Positions 1 through 8,573 of a stretch of 64,000 bases of DNA are shown here, piece by piece. The DNA is from Moraxellaceae bacterium (lineage in GTDB: Bacteria; Pseudomonadota; Gammaproteobacteria; Pseudomonadales; Moraxellaceae). Made by a program: the position numbers and the translations under genes. The stretch covers positions 186,001 to 250,000 of the forward strand of contig JAQZBP010000003.1 in assembly GCA_029237815.1 (NCBI GenBank), read 5' to 3'. How positions within the stretch are numbered: position 1 is the first letter of the stretch; the number at the start of each line of letters is the position of its first letter. The notes under the pieces were generated by a model, which made no database searches, was not told where the DNA came from, and saw only the letters and a list, made by a program, of their open reading frames with translations.

Positions 1-2
1 AC

Positions 3-665
3 TTCGATGAATTCAAGCCGCTCTACGGCAGCACGCTGGTCACCGGCTTCGCGCGCCTCTGGGGCTATCCGGTCGGCATCGTCGCCAACAACGGCATCCT
101 GTTCTCGGAGTCCGCGCTCAAGGGCGCCCACTTCATCGAACTCTGCGCCCAGCGCAGGATTCCGCTGCTCTTCCTGCAGAACATCACCGGCTTCATGGTC
201 GGCAAGAAATACGAGGAAGGCGGCATCGCCAAGAACGGCGCCAAGATGGTCCATGCCGTGGCCTGCGCGAAGGTACCGAAGTTCACCGTCGTGATCGGCG
301 GCAGCTTCGGCGCCGGCAACTACGGCATGTGCGGGCGCGCCTACGAGCCGCGCTTCATGTTCATGTGGCCGAACGCCCGCATCTCCGTGATGGGCGGCGA
401 GCAGGCCGCCTCCGTGCTGGCCGACGTGAAGAAGGCCTCCCTGGCCAAGCAAGGCGTGAGCTGGTCAGCGGAAGAGGAAGCCGCCTTCCGGCAGCCGCTG
501 CTCGACAAGTTCACCCGCGAGGCCCACCCCTACTACTCCAGCGCCCGCCTCTGGGACGACGGCGTGATCGACCCGGCGAAGACGCGCGACGTGCTGGGCC
601 TGGCCATCTCCGCTTCGCTCAATGCACCCATTCCGGAAAGCCGCTTCGGCGTCTTCCGCATGTAA
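3..665 (+). CDS. liuB: Methylcrotonyl-CoA carboxylase beta subunit (carboxyltransferase), 5'-truncated by window edge
   Basis: This is the C-terminal 220 residues of the carboxyltransferase subunit that moves CO2 from biotin to 3-methylcrotonyl-CoA in leucine degradation. The reading frame is open from base 3 and has no start in the window, so the gene begins upstream. Visible landmarks are the oxyanion-forming glycine-rich stretches typical of acyl-CoA carboxyltransferases ([19 protein letters not shown] and [11 protein letters not shown]) and the C-terminal [13 protein letters not shown] segment. The next two genes encode the hydratase and the biotin-carrying subunit of the same pathway, which supports MCC over propionyl- or acetyl-CoA carboxylase. 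The hydratase ATG lies 9 nt after the stop and is preceded by AAGGAGG, so the genes are co-transcribed. Confidence 0.93.
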   Translation, partial: FDEFKPLYGSTLVTGFARLWGYPVGIVANNGILFSESALKGAHFIELCAQRRIPLLFLQNITGFMVGKKYEEGGIAKNGAKMVHAVACAKVPKFTVVIGGSFGAGNYGMCGRAYEPRFMFMWPNARISVMGGEQAASVLADVKKASLAKQGVSWSAEEEAAFRQPLLDKFTREAHPYYSSARLWDDGVIDPAKTRDVLGLAISASLNAPIPESRFGVFRM

Positions 666-674
666 GGAGGCATC

Positions 675-1460
675 ATGGCTACCCTGCTGACTTCGCTGGA
701 CACGCGTGGCGTCGCCACCATCTGCCTGAACCGTCCCGAGGTGCACAACGCCTTCGACGACGCCGTGATCGGCGAGCTGAATGCCGCCATCGCGCAGTAC
801 GGCAAGCACCCGGGCGTTCGGCTGCTGGTGCTGGCGGCCACCGGCAAAAGCTTCTCCGCCGGCGCCGACCTCGGATGGATGAAGCGCATGGCCACGTACT
901 CGCGTGAGGACAATCTCGCCGATGCCAAGGAACTCGAGCGCCTGATGCGCAGCCTCTACGACTTTCCGAAGCCGACGCTCGCCGTGGTGCAGGGCGCGGC
1001 CTACGGCGGCGCCGTCGGCCTCGTGAGCTGCTGCGACATTGCCATCGCCAGCGAGAACGCCAGCTTCTCGCTTTCCGAAGCGAAGCTGGGCCTGGCGCCG
1101 GCGGTGATCAGTCCCTTTGTCATCGCCGCCATCGGCGCGCGCCAAGCCAGTCGCTACTTCATGACAGCAGAGCGCTTCAGCGCCAGCACGGCCCGCGAGC
1201 TCGGCCTCGTGCATGAAGTGGTGACGTCCGAGGCCCTGGCCGAGACGCAGGAAAAAATGCTCGACACCCTGCTCGCCAACGGCCCGGTCGCGCTCATGGC
1301 CTGCAAGGCACTGCTGCGTCGCGTGGCGGCGGCGACCACGCCGGAGGTTGCGGCCTACACCACTGAATTGATTGCCAGCCTGCGCACCTCGCAAGAGGGC
1401 CAGGAAGGCCTTGCTGCATTTTTCGAAAAACGCCAGCCCGCCTGGCAAAAGAAGAATTAG
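675..1460 (+). CDS. liuC: Methylglutaconyl-CoA hydratase (enoyl-CoA hydratase/isomerase family)
   Basis: A 261-residue crotonase-fold enzyme, the normal length for the family. The CoA/oxyanion-hole segment SFSAGADLGWMKRM is near residue 60 and the second oxyanion segment GAAYGGAVGLVSCCDIAIAS follows near residue 110. Its place between the MCC beta and alpha subunits points to hydration of 3-methylglutaconyl-CoA to HMG-CoA in leucine and isovalerate catabolism; this assignment rests on context, because the fold alone does not fix the substrate. The start ATG follows a strong AAGGAGG Shine-Dalgarno. A 110-bp gap without a gene separates it from the alpha subunit. Confidence 0.88.
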   Translation: MATLLTSLDTRGVATICLNRPEVHNAFDDAVIGELNAAIAQYGKHPGVRLLVLAATGKSFSAGADLGWMKRMATYSREDNLADAKELERLMRSLYDFPKPTLAVVQGAAYGGAVGLVSCCDIAIASENASFSLSEAKLGLAPAVISPFVIAAIGARQASRYFMTAERFSASTARELGLVHEVVTSEALAETQEKMLDTLLANGPVALMACKALLRRVAAATTPEVAAYTTELIASLRTSQEGQEGLAAFFEKRQPAWQKKN

Positions 1461-1570
1461 TTCATGGCCGGGACGGCCGCCCGCCTCGTCTTCGCCGGAC
1501 AGCCCTGGGCTGCCGACCTGACGTTGTCGAGCGCACACAGACCGCGCCAATTACATGCCGGAGCCGATGC

Positions 1571-3529
1571 ATGTTCACCAAGATCCTGATCGCCAACCGC
1601 GGCGAGATTTCCTGCCGCATCACACGCACGGCGCACCGTCTCGGCGTGAAGACCGTCGCGGTTTATTCCGATGCCGATGCCGGGGCCATGCATGTCCAGG
1701 CGGCTGACGAGGCCGTGCACCTCGGCCCGGCACCGAGCCGCGATTCCTACCTGCGCGCCGAGAAGATCATTGCCGCGGCGCGTGCCACTGGCGCGCAGGC
1801 CGTGCATCCTGGCTACGGCTTCCTGTCCGAGAATGCGGATTTCTCCCGGGCCTGCCGCGATGCCGGGCTGGTCTTCATCGGCCCCTCGCCCGACGCCATC
1901 ACCGCAATGGGCTCCAAGTCCGGCGCCAAGGCGCTGATGGAGAAGGCCGGCGTCCCGCTGATTCCCGGCTACCACGGCGCCAACCAGGACGAGGACTTCC
2001 TGCTTGCGGAAGCGAAGAAGATGGGCTTTCCGGTACTGCTCAAGGCGTCCGCCGGCGGCGGCGGCAAGGGCATGCGCGGCGTGCACGAGGAGGCCGAGTT
2101 CATGGAGGCGCTGCATGCCGCGAAGCGCGAGGCGGCCAATGCCTTCGACGATGACCGCATGCTGATCGAGAAGCTGCTGGTGGAGCCGCGCCATGTGGAA
2201 GTGCAGATCCTCGCCGACCGCCATGGCAACGCCGTGTACGTGTTCGACCGCGACTGTTCCATCCAGCGCCGTCACCAGAAAGTCGTCGAGGAGGCGCCCG
2301 CCCCCGGTCTCGGCGCCGACCTGCGCCGTGCCATGGGCGAAGCGGCCGTGCGTGCGGCCAAGGCCATCGATTACGAGGGCGCCGGCACGCTCGAATTCCT
2401 CGTCGACCGCGATGGCCACTTCTATTTCATGGAGATGAACACCCGCCTGCAGGTCGAGCATCCGGTCACCGAGCTGATCTCCGGCCTTGATCTGGTCGAG
2501 CTCCAGCTGCGTATTGCCCACGGCGAGCCACTGCCCTTCACGCAGGAACAGCTGCAACCGCGCGGCCACGCCATGGAAGTGCGCCTGTATGCCGAAGACC
2601 CGCGCAACGAATTCCTGCCGTCCACCGGCACACTGGAGATCTTCGATCTGCCGGCGCCGGAGGGCGTGCGTGTCGATACGGGTTATCGCAGCGGCGACGC
2701 CGTCAGCGTCTATTACGATCCGATGATGGCCAAGGTCATCGCCTGGGGTGAAACCCGCGACATCGCGGCGGAGCGACTCTGTAATGCGCTGCGCCAGGCG
2801 CGCGTGGCCGGCGTCAGGCACAACGCGCACTTCCTGACGCAGGTGCTGGCGCACCCTGCCTTCCGGCGCGGCGAGCTTGGCACGCACTTCATAGCAGAGC
2901 ATCAGGCCGACCTGTTGCCGGAACCTCCTGCCTCGGTTGATGTGCTGTTGCTGCTTGCCGCACAGGTTTTCCTGGAGGACGGCAAAGCCGGGGCCGACGC
3001 TCTCTCGCCCTGGCGCGCCCTCGCCGGCTTCCGCATCGGAACGCCCGACCCGGCGCTGCTGCGCTTGCGCATGGGTGGCGCAGTGCACGAGGTGCGCCTT
3101 GTGCCGGTGCCGGGCGGCCATGCCTGGACCATCGGCGAGCGTAGCGGGCACTGCGCGATGCGCCGTGTCGATGCGCAGCACCTGCTGGTCGACTGCGATG
3201 GCCGGAGCCGGGTCTTCGCGGTGGAGCGCCGCGACGATACGCTGCACGTCTTCGTGGAAGGCGAGCACATCGAGGTCACCCGTGCCACCCGCGCCAGCGC
3301 CGGAGGCGCCGGCAGCAGCGACCACCACTACCGCGCGCCCATGAACGGCCGCATCGTCAGCGTCAACGTGAAAGCCGGCGACAGCGTGCAGAAGGGCGAC
3401 ACGTTGCTCGTGATGGAGGCGATGAAGATGGAGCACCGCATCCGTGCGCATGAGGAAGGGGTAATCGCCGGCATTGCCGTTGCCGCCGGCGACCTCGTCA
3501 GTGAAGGCCAGAACCTGGTCGAACTCTGA
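1571..3529 (+). CDS. liuD: Methylcrotonyl-CoA carboxylase alpha subunit (biotin carboxylase plus biotin carrier)
   Basis: A 652-residue protein, typical of bacterial MCC alpha. It starts with the biotin carboxylase N-domain (KILIANRGEISCRI). The ATP-grasp glycine loop KASAGGGGKGMR is near residue 160, and FMEMNTRLQVEHPVTE, which holds the catalytic Glu/Asn/Arg, is near residue 285. A less conserved linker follows, and the C-terminal biotinyl domain carries EAMKMEH with the biotinylated Lys at about residue 619. It carboxylates its own biotin with ATP and bicarbonate and passes the group to the beta subunit. It is the last gene of the operon and is followed by a strong hairpin terminator. Confidence 0.95.
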   Translation: MFTKILIANRGEISCRITRTAHRLGVKTVAVYSDADAGAMHVQAADEAVHLGPAPSRDSYLRAEKIIAAARATGAQAVHPGYGFLSENADFSRACRDAGLVFIGPSPDAITAMGSKSGAKALMEKAGVPLIPGYHGANQDEDFLLAEAKKMGFPVLLKASAGGGGKGMRGVHEEAEFMEALHAAKREAANAFDDDRMLIEKLLVEPRHVEVQILADRHGNAVYVFDRDCSIQRRHQKVVEEAPAPGLGADLRRAMGEAAVRAAKAIDYEGAGTLEFLVDRDGHFYFMEMNTRLQVEHPVTELISGLDLVELQLRIAHGEPLPFTQEQLQPRGHAMEVRLYAEDPRNEFLPSTGTLEIFDLPAPEGVRVDTGYRSGDAVSVYYDPMMAKVIAWGETRDIAAERLCNALRQARVAGVRHNAHFLTQVLAHPAFRRGELGTHFIAEHQADLLPEPPASVDVLLLLAAQVFLEDGKAGADALSPWRALAGFRIGTPDPALLRLRMGGAVHEVRLVPVPGGHAWTIGERSGHCAMRRVDAQHLLVDCDGRSRVFAVERRDDTLHVFVEGEHIEVTRATRASAGGAGSSDHHYRAPMNGRIVSVNVKAGDSVQKGDTLLVMEAMKMEHRIRAHEEGVIAGIAVAAGDLVSEGQNLVEL

Positions 3530-3578
3530 CAGTGCATGACGCCGGACCCGGGGCGAAGCTGTGTCCCCGTGTCCAGCG

Positions 3579-3618
3579 CCCATAAAAAAGCCCGCGACAT
3601 GCGGGCTTCTTTTATGGG
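3579..3618. terminator. Bidirectional intrinsic terminator
   Basis: Arms AAGCCCGC (3588-3595) and GCGGGCTT (3601-3608) enclose a 5-nt loop, with A-rich sequence on the left and T-rich on the right. The outer CCCATA/TATGGG also pair. It sits between two convergent genes (liuD ending 3529, GMC enzyme ending 3632) and can serve both strands. Confidence 0.9.
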
Positions 3619-3631
3619 CGGAATACCGTGA

Positions 3632-5221
3632 TCAGGACCAGAAGTAGCTCGGCGACTTCAGCACGATGTTGTCCACGATATAGCTCGACAGCGCACAGAC
3701 GGTAAGGTGCGCCCAGGTGGTCGTTTCCGAAGGCAGGATGCTGGCGTCGGTCACGAACAGGCCCTTTACCTCATGGCACTCGCCCCAGGGATTGACCACC
3801 GACGTGAAGGGATCGCGCCCCATGCGGCAGGTGCCCTGCGGTTCATAGGCCAGCATGCGCAGCGTGTAGAAGCCGATGGCGCCGAACTCGATCTGGTCGA
3901 CCGACTTGTCGAGCTCGAAGACATTGCTCGCTGCCGCCAGGTTGTAGGCCGGCAGGTGCACCTTCTCGGCGCCCGCGGCGAACATGATGCGCCCGGCATG
4001 CTTGAGCGCCTCGCGGAAATGCAGGAACTCGTCGCGACTCAGGTTCCAGTCGACACGCTTCTCGCCGGTATCGACGTCGCCATCCCAATGCACATAGCCC
4101 TGGCCATGGTCATGCACGAATACGTTGAGCGCGGCATAGTGCTTGTAGTTCTGCATGAAAGTGACATGCGCCTCGCCCTCGCCGAGCTCACCCTGCGAGA
4201 TCAGCTGCATGGGCGCCGCCAGGCCGCTGGTCATCAGGATGTGGCCATTTTCTTCGTTGTTGAACTGGTCGACCTTCACGCCGGTCAGCGCGCCACGCCA
4301 GCCATAGATCGGCTCCGGGAACTTGCCGAGCACGGTCACGCTGGGATGCACCGAAAGGTTGCGCCCCACCATGCCGCTCTGGCCGCCGATACCGCTCTTC
4401 TGCAGGATCAGCGGGGTCTGTACCGCGCCTGCCGCGAGAACCACCAGCTGGGCGTCGGCGTAAAAGCGCGAGACCTCCTGCTTCGTGTCGGGATCGATGA
4501 TGCGGCCTTCGACGCCGCTGGCACGGCCGTTACGGATATTCACGAAGTCGACGCGGGCGTTGGTGTAGATCTCGGCGCCATGGGCAATGGCCCAGGGAAG
4601 GTGTGTGACCATTGCCGACTGCTTGCGATCGCTGGCACAGCCGGCGATGCAATGGCCCGTCAGCGCGCACTGGCGGGTGTTGCGCGACACCGGCTTCCAC
4701 GACCAGCCCATGCCCTCGCAACCGCTGATGACGATGTTGGCGTTGTCGTTGATTTCGTAGGCCTCATTGGGATGGACCGACAGTCGCTTTTCGATCTTGT
4801 CGTAGTGCGCGTTCATGTCCTCCTGGGTGAGGTTCTCGAGGCCGTTTTCCTTCTGCCACTTCTCCAGCACCTCTTTCGGCATGCGCTCACAGATCGTGCC
4901 ATCGACCACCGAGGAGCCGCCGACCATCGCCCCCTGCAGCAGGATTAGGTCCCCCGTGGCGTTGGTCTGCAGGCCGTAGTCCTGGAACATGCGCTGCATG
5001 CTGTCGGCGAGGTCTTCCTTGAAGTCGGCGCTGGGAATGTAGGAGCCGGCCTCCAGGATGATGACCTTGCGGCCGGCGCGCGCCAGCTCGTAGGCCGCGA
5101 TTGCTCCACCGGAACCGGAACCGACCACGATCACGTCCGCATCGAGACGCAGTTCCTTGGATGAAATATCCGCCGCGCGCGTGACCGGCAAACCTTCCTG
5201 CGGCATCTCTTTGTAGATCAT
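3632..5221 (-). CDS. GMC-family FAD oxidoreductase, large subunit
   Basis: A 529-residue flavoprotein. The dinucleotide-binding motif VIVVGSGSGGAIAAYELARAG begins near residue 30. GAMVGGSSVVDGTI near residue 97 is the GMC signature region, and the C-terminal substrate/FAD domain ends in PSETTTWAHLTVCALSSYI, where family members carry the active-site His. A cysteine-rich insertion, CALTGHCIAGCASDRK near residue 185, resembles that of dehydrogenases working with a Tat-exported small subunit, not of soluble choline-type enzymes. The protein has no signal peptide of its own, so export by hitch-hiking with the preceding gene's product is an inference. The start at 5221 has no clear Shine-Dalgarno; an in-frame ATG at 5206 is an alternative. 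Substrate unknown: alcohol, sterol or sugar oxidation are all possible. Confidence 0.82.
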   Translation of the reverse strand: MIYKEMPQEGLPVTRAADISSKELRLDADVIVVGSGSGGAIAAYELARAGRKVIILEAGSYIPSADFKEDLADSMQRMFQDYGLQTNATGDLILLQGAMVGGSSVVDGTICERMPKEVLEKWQKENGLENLTQEDMNAHYDKIEKRLSVHPNEAYEINDNANIVISGCEGMGWSWKPVSRNTRQCALTGHCIAGCASDRKQSAMVTHLPWAIAHGAEIYTNARVDFVNIRNGRASGVEGRIIDPDTKQEVSRFYADAQLVVLAAGAVQTPLILQKSGIGGQSGMVGRNLSVHPSVTVLGKFPEPIYGWRGALTGVKVDQFNNEENGHILMTSGLAAPMQLISQGELGEGEAHVTFMQNYKHYAALNVFVHDHGQGYVHWDGDVDTGEKRVDWNLSRDEFLHFREALKHAGRIMFAAGAEKVHLPAYNLAAASNVFELDKSVDQIEFGAIGFYTLRMLAYEPQGTCRMGRDPFTSVVNPWGECHEVKGLFVTDASILPSETTTWAHLTVCALSSYIVDNIVLKSPSYFWS

Positions 5222-5281
5222 CTGAAGTCTCGGCTCGGAAATTTGGGCTTCTTCTTATTGCTATGGCGGGCAGGCATGCGC

Positions 5282-5881
5282 TCAGCGCGGCATCGGCGCA
5301 TTGCCGAGGCGGCGGATGCCCCACTTTTCGGTCACGGGGCCATCGTACTGCAGTGCCGGCCAGGTGCGGACGTCCTGCCAGTAACCCAGTGTCAGCAACA
5401 TCTTGAGGCTGGACATGACGCCGCGCTGCAATACGTTGCCGGTCTGCCAGTTATTCACATGCCGGGCCGCCTTGGCGTCACTCATCTGCGAAAAGCGCGA
5501 GAAGCGGTAGAGGGAGCCGTATTCGATCGTTTGCGAGCCCAGCATCAGCAGGGTGCGGGTGCGCTGATTGAGCTTGCCGACCCAGACGTCCACGTTCTGC
5601 ATCACCGGGATTTCCTGGCTCGAGGGCAGCTCGAACTTCTCCGTCGGCAGCATGACGATGCGCAGCTTGTCGAAGACGCGGTATTCCAGCAGGGAGAGGT
5701 TCTTGATGCCGCTCGGCAGGCCGCCCGGAGCGGTCTCACCCGCAGCAAGCGCCTGTGCAGGCAATGCCACGAAGGCGCCGACAGCCGCCGTCGCACGGAT
5801 GCCCGTGGTCAGGAAGCGGCGGCGGGAGAGCGGTTCCAGTCCCGCCAGCAGGGCGGAGTGAAGGGAATCATTGCTGTTCAT
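5282..5881 (-). CDS. Tat-signal small subunit partner of the GMC oxidoreductase
   Basis: A 199-residue protein with a twin-arginine signal: LSRRRFLTTG is followed by a hydrophobic stretch ending in AQALA, so it should be exported folded, probably with its partner. The rest resembles the small subunit (gluconate 2-dehydrogenase subunit 3 type) found beside membrane-linked GMC dehydrogenases. It lies 60 bp upstream of the GMC gene on the same strand, the usual small-then-large order. No cytochrome c subunit gene follows, so the electron acceptor is not evident. The ATG at 5881 is preceded by GAGGAGCAAG, a good ribosome site. Confidence 0.72.
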   Translation of the reverse strand: MNSNDSLHSALLAGLEPLSRRRFLTTGIRATAAVGAFVALPAQALAAGETAPGGLPSGIKNLSLLEYRVFDKLRIVMLPTEKFELPSSQEIPVMQNVDVWVGKLNQRTRTLLMLGSQTIEYGSLYRFSRFSQMSDAKAARHVNNWQTGNVLQRGVMSSLKMLLTLGYWQDVRTWPALQYDGPVTEKWGIRRLGNAPMPR

Positions 5882-5997
5882 CTTGCTCCTCGGCGGACAC
5901 CGTCCGGGGCAAATTTGTAGTTTTCAAAGGCGATGGACTGCCAAGTCAGGCCGTGAGTCTATCCAATGAGAACATAAAACCCAACTGTCGCAACGTA

Positions 5998-7536
5998 TCA
6001 AATGACACCCTCCCAAAGCAGGCGGCGTGTGGCTTCCGGGTCATCCGAAGCGACCGTTTCTGCCGCAATCAGGAGCGTGGCACGCGCATCTTCACGATAA
6101 GGACGCCATGTCGGCCAACCCTCGGCGGCCGGTACGGCGCCCCGGGCAAACCCGGTCCAGGCGGCGCGGACCTGGGCAGAGAGCCGTCCGGCCCCCGCCC
6201 CACCCCCGGTAAAGAACTGCCCGGTGGGCTGGTCGGTGATGCCGAACACGAACGGCACCTCCATGACATGGCAGCTCTTCATGCGTCAGTTCCAGGCGCA
6301 GGGCCAGTCGAAAAGGTAGTGGTAGGTGGGCGCGGGAGCATCGAAACGGGCTTCCGCCAGGCGAATCGTGGGGATACGAAACATGCGGTCAGTCTCATAG
6401 GCGCAGAATACCTCGCTGGCGGAGGCGCCCGGCATCAGCGTTCGGTAAGCCTCCATCATGGGACGCCCCTGGCCAGGCAGGGTGCGCTCGAACTCATGCA
6501 ACAGGCGGGCTTCATCTGGCTCCGGCTGGGCCTGCCCGCGGCCCATGGCCTGCGGCGCCATATAGAAGAGGTTCCACTCATCCACAGTGGTTCCGAGCAG
6601 GACCGGGATATCGGCGGCTGCACCTTTTGCCAGCGCCACCAGCGGCGGCTCAGGCAGGACGTCATCCCCGAATACCGGCATCAATGTCATGCCGAACTGC
6701 GGCACGGGGCGGAGATGACTCCCTCGGTTGACCGTTGCCGAAAAGCAGGCACGCTGTGCGCGCACGACTCCCTCCAGCGGGCCCCGCAGGAAGGCAGCCG
6801 GGTGCCCCCCCGCCGCCGCGGCAAAGCGCTCGCTGATCCGGGCGGCCTCCGACGGCGCGACGACATGGTCGGGACTGCCGCTCTGGATGATGGCGCGGTG
6901 GAAAAGCCCACGAGCCAGCGGACTCGCCATCAGGCAGGCGATACTCATGCCCCCGGCGGACTCCCCGAACAGGGTCACGCGCGCAGGATCGCCTCCGAAA
7001 TCAGCGATGTGGTCACGAACCCACTCAAGCGCCAGGATCTGGTCGCGCAGGCCGGCATTACTGGTCCCGTGAAGCTCCGGCCAGGCCGACCAGTCGCCGA
7101 AGCCGAGGATGCCGAGCCGGTAATTGATGCTGACCACGACCACCTTGTCGTCGCGAGCCAATGCCGACCCGTCATACAGCGCCTGGTGACTGGCTCCGGT
7201 GACAAAGCCCCCACCGTGGATCCAGACCATGACCGGCAGTCCTCGATCGCTGGTATCCGGACGCCAGATATTCAGGGCAAGACAGTCCTCGCCGAAGGCC
7301 CCCACGCCCATGAAAGGGATGTCCTCCTGCGGCGCGGCGGGCGCCCACGCCGTCGCGTCAAGCGCCCCATTCCACGCCGGCACAGGCTCCGGCCGACCGA
7401 TGCGGCGCTCACCCACCAGGGGCAACGCGTACCGAATGCCACGGAAGTGCTGGACGCTAAGGCCCCTGCGACCGGCGATGGCACCGAGACGGGTCTGGAC
7501 AAGTGGAGGAGAAACGTCGGAAGCGGGCATGCGCAT
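5998..7536 (-). pseudogene. Carboxylesterase (type B, alpha/beta hydrolase) interrupted by an in-frame TGA
   Basis: Read from the ATG at 7536 (AGGAGC just upstream), the frame encodes a type-B carboxylesterase: oxyanion loop WIHGGGF near residue 105, nucleophile motif GESAGG with Ser193, and acidic residue Glu320 in TTVDEW. At 6286-6288 a TGA stops translation after 416 residues. The same frame then continues for 96 codons with clear esterase sequence, including CHVMEVPF, whose His (about residue 423) completes the catalytic triad. Family members usually have Gly at the stop position, and GGA to TGA is one base change. The truncated product would lack the catalytic His, so it should be inactive unless the TGA is read through. 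A recent nonsense mutation or a sequencing error are both possible. Confidence 0.85.
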
Positions 7537-7621
7537 GCTCCTGCAGGGCAGGTGTGCATTAGAGCAATTGCGGCCGACCCAGGGAAGTTTTGGACTGGCT
7601 GCGGCGTCCGCACCACAAATG

Positions 7622-7649
7622 AAAAAGCCGCGATCACTCGCGGCTTTTT
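7622..7649. terminator. Symmetric intrinsic terminator
   Basis: An 11-bp perfect stem (AAAAAGCCGCG with CGCGGCTTTTT) around ATCACT. It lies just downstream of the leftward helix-hairpin-helix gene (stop at 7664) and upstream of the esterase start, so it ends the former's transcript. Confidence 0.88.
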
Positions 7650-7663
7650 GGCATGCGCCGGGC

Positions 7664-7981
7664 TTAGCGGAACACGATGTTGTTTCGATTCTTGTCGACA
7701 ATCGAGGGACCGACCCCCGGAACCGCTTCGAACTGCTCCAGCGAGTTGAAAGGACCATTCTTCTTGCGGTACGCCACGATGGCCTGGGCCTTCTTCTCCC
7801 CCACGCCCTTCAGCGAGGTCAGCGCCATGACATCAGCGGTATTCACATTGATGCGGCCCGCAGCCGGAGCGGCAGCCGCCGCCTTGGCCGCCGGCGCGGA
7901 ATCGGACTCCGTCTCCGCTGCAAGGGCCAGCGGCATGGTGAACAGCAGCAGAGCAGACGTGACAATAATACGCAAATTCAT
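7664..7981 (-). CDS. Secreted ComEA-like helix-hairpin-helix DNA-binding protein
   Basis: A 105-residue protein. MNLRIIVTSALLLF followed by LALAAE is a Sec signal peptide. An alanine-rich linker leads to a ComEA-type helix-hairpin-helix domain of about 60 residues (INVNTADVMALTSLKGVGEKKAQAIVAYR, then AVPGVGPSIVDKN). The two GVG hairpins are the DNA-backbone contacts in this family. Short periplasmic proteins of this kind occur widely in proteobacteria and resemble the C-terminal domain of the competence receptor ComEA; a role in DNA uptake is possible but unproven. The start at 7981 is chosen because AAGGAGAAACAAG precedes it and it begins the signal peptide. Confidence 0.85.
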   Translation of the reverse strand: MNLRIIVTSALLLFTMPLALAAETESDSAPAAKAAAAAPAAGRINVNTADVMALTSLKGVGEKKAQAIVAYRKKNGPFNSLEQFEAVPGVGPSIVDKNRNNIVFR

Positions 7982-8305
7982 CTTGTTTCTCCTTGTGCGA
8001 GGCACATTCTTGAGTTCCGGACCGTCCTCCTGACGGCGCGACAAGGCTAGCAAGACTTCGCCGGCTGTAAATCCGCAAACCGGGGGTGATTACACCGACA
8101 GCGAGGAAATCACGGCCATAAGAAGGCCTTTTCCTACAGCGCTATCCGTCATCTGACTGCCACGCCGGACTCGGCATCTGGCAGCGACCCGGCATTCCCA
8201 CCAGAAACGTCGCTCCACCGTCGTTGCTGGCGTCCGAGTCATATGGGAAAGTGGACCGGAACAGGAAGCAGCAAGCCGGCAAGAACGAAGTGGACAGCAA
8301 ATAAA

Positions 8306-8333
8306 AAGGCCGAGTCATTTCTGACTCGGCCTT
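8306..8333 (-). terminator. Terminator of the former tRNA-Pro gene
   Basis: A 12-bp perfect stem (AAGGCCGAGTCA with TGACTCGGCCTT) around TTTC, with a T-run on the leftward strand. It lies 8 bp beyond the tRNA 3' end, as expected for a leftward tRNA transcript. Confidence 0.82.
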
Positions 8334-8341
8334 CCGTGTTC

Positions 8342-8386
8342 TGGTCGGGACGGCAGGATTTGAACCTGCGACCCCTTGCACCCCAT
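8342..8386 (-). tRNA. 3' half of tRNA-Pro(GGG): att site at the element boundary
   Basis: Read on the minus strand, this 45-bp block carries the end of the anticodon loop (ATGGGGT, anticodon GGG), the GCAAG side of the anticodon stem, the variable loop, the T-arm (GGTTCAAATCC), the acceptor 3' strand CGGGAC and the CCA end. The 5' half is absent: the sequence beyond 8386 (ATAGGTATTAAG) cannot form an anticodon 5' stem, D-arm or acceptor. This is what remains at the integrase-proximal end when an element inserts into a tRNA 3' end. The intact tRNA should be at the far end of the element, outside the window. Not functional alone. Confidence 0.85.
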
Positions 8387-8470
8387 ATAGGTATTAAGCC
8401 GTCCGAGGACTTCCGAGGGCGTCCAAAGCAAAATACTATGTCATTGTTTTTATTAGTTTTTACAAGTTGA

Positions 8471-8557
8471 GGCGTCCGCCGGCGTCCGCTAGAATCCTCT
8501 CCAAGCCAATCTCAATTGGCTACCAATTGGCTACCAGGAATCGTCCGGTAGCCAATT
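8471..8557. repeat. Repeats between att site and integrase (candidate integrase-arm or operator sites)
   Basis: GGCGTCCGC occurs twice (8471-8479 and 8481-8489), with related GTCCGAGG and GCGTCCAAA copies at about 8400-8425. AATTGGCTACC is repeated in tandem (8514-8524 and 8525-8535) and then inverted as GGTAGCCAATT (8547-8557), ending 16 bp before the integrase start. The position fits arm-type binding sites or an autoregulatory operator. Confidence 0.5.
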
Positions 8558-8573
8558 AGGGGGAGAAAGGGCT

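Noticed and set aside
5755..7749. 664-codon open frame on the plus strand
   Set aside because: Antisense to the carboxylesterase, low in recognisable motifs, and without a suitable ribosome site.
8142..8381. Minus-strand frame beginning MQGVAGSNPAVPTRT
   Set aside because: This peptide is the usual false translation of a tRNA T-arm and 3' end; it overlaps the tRNA-Pro fragment and its terminator.
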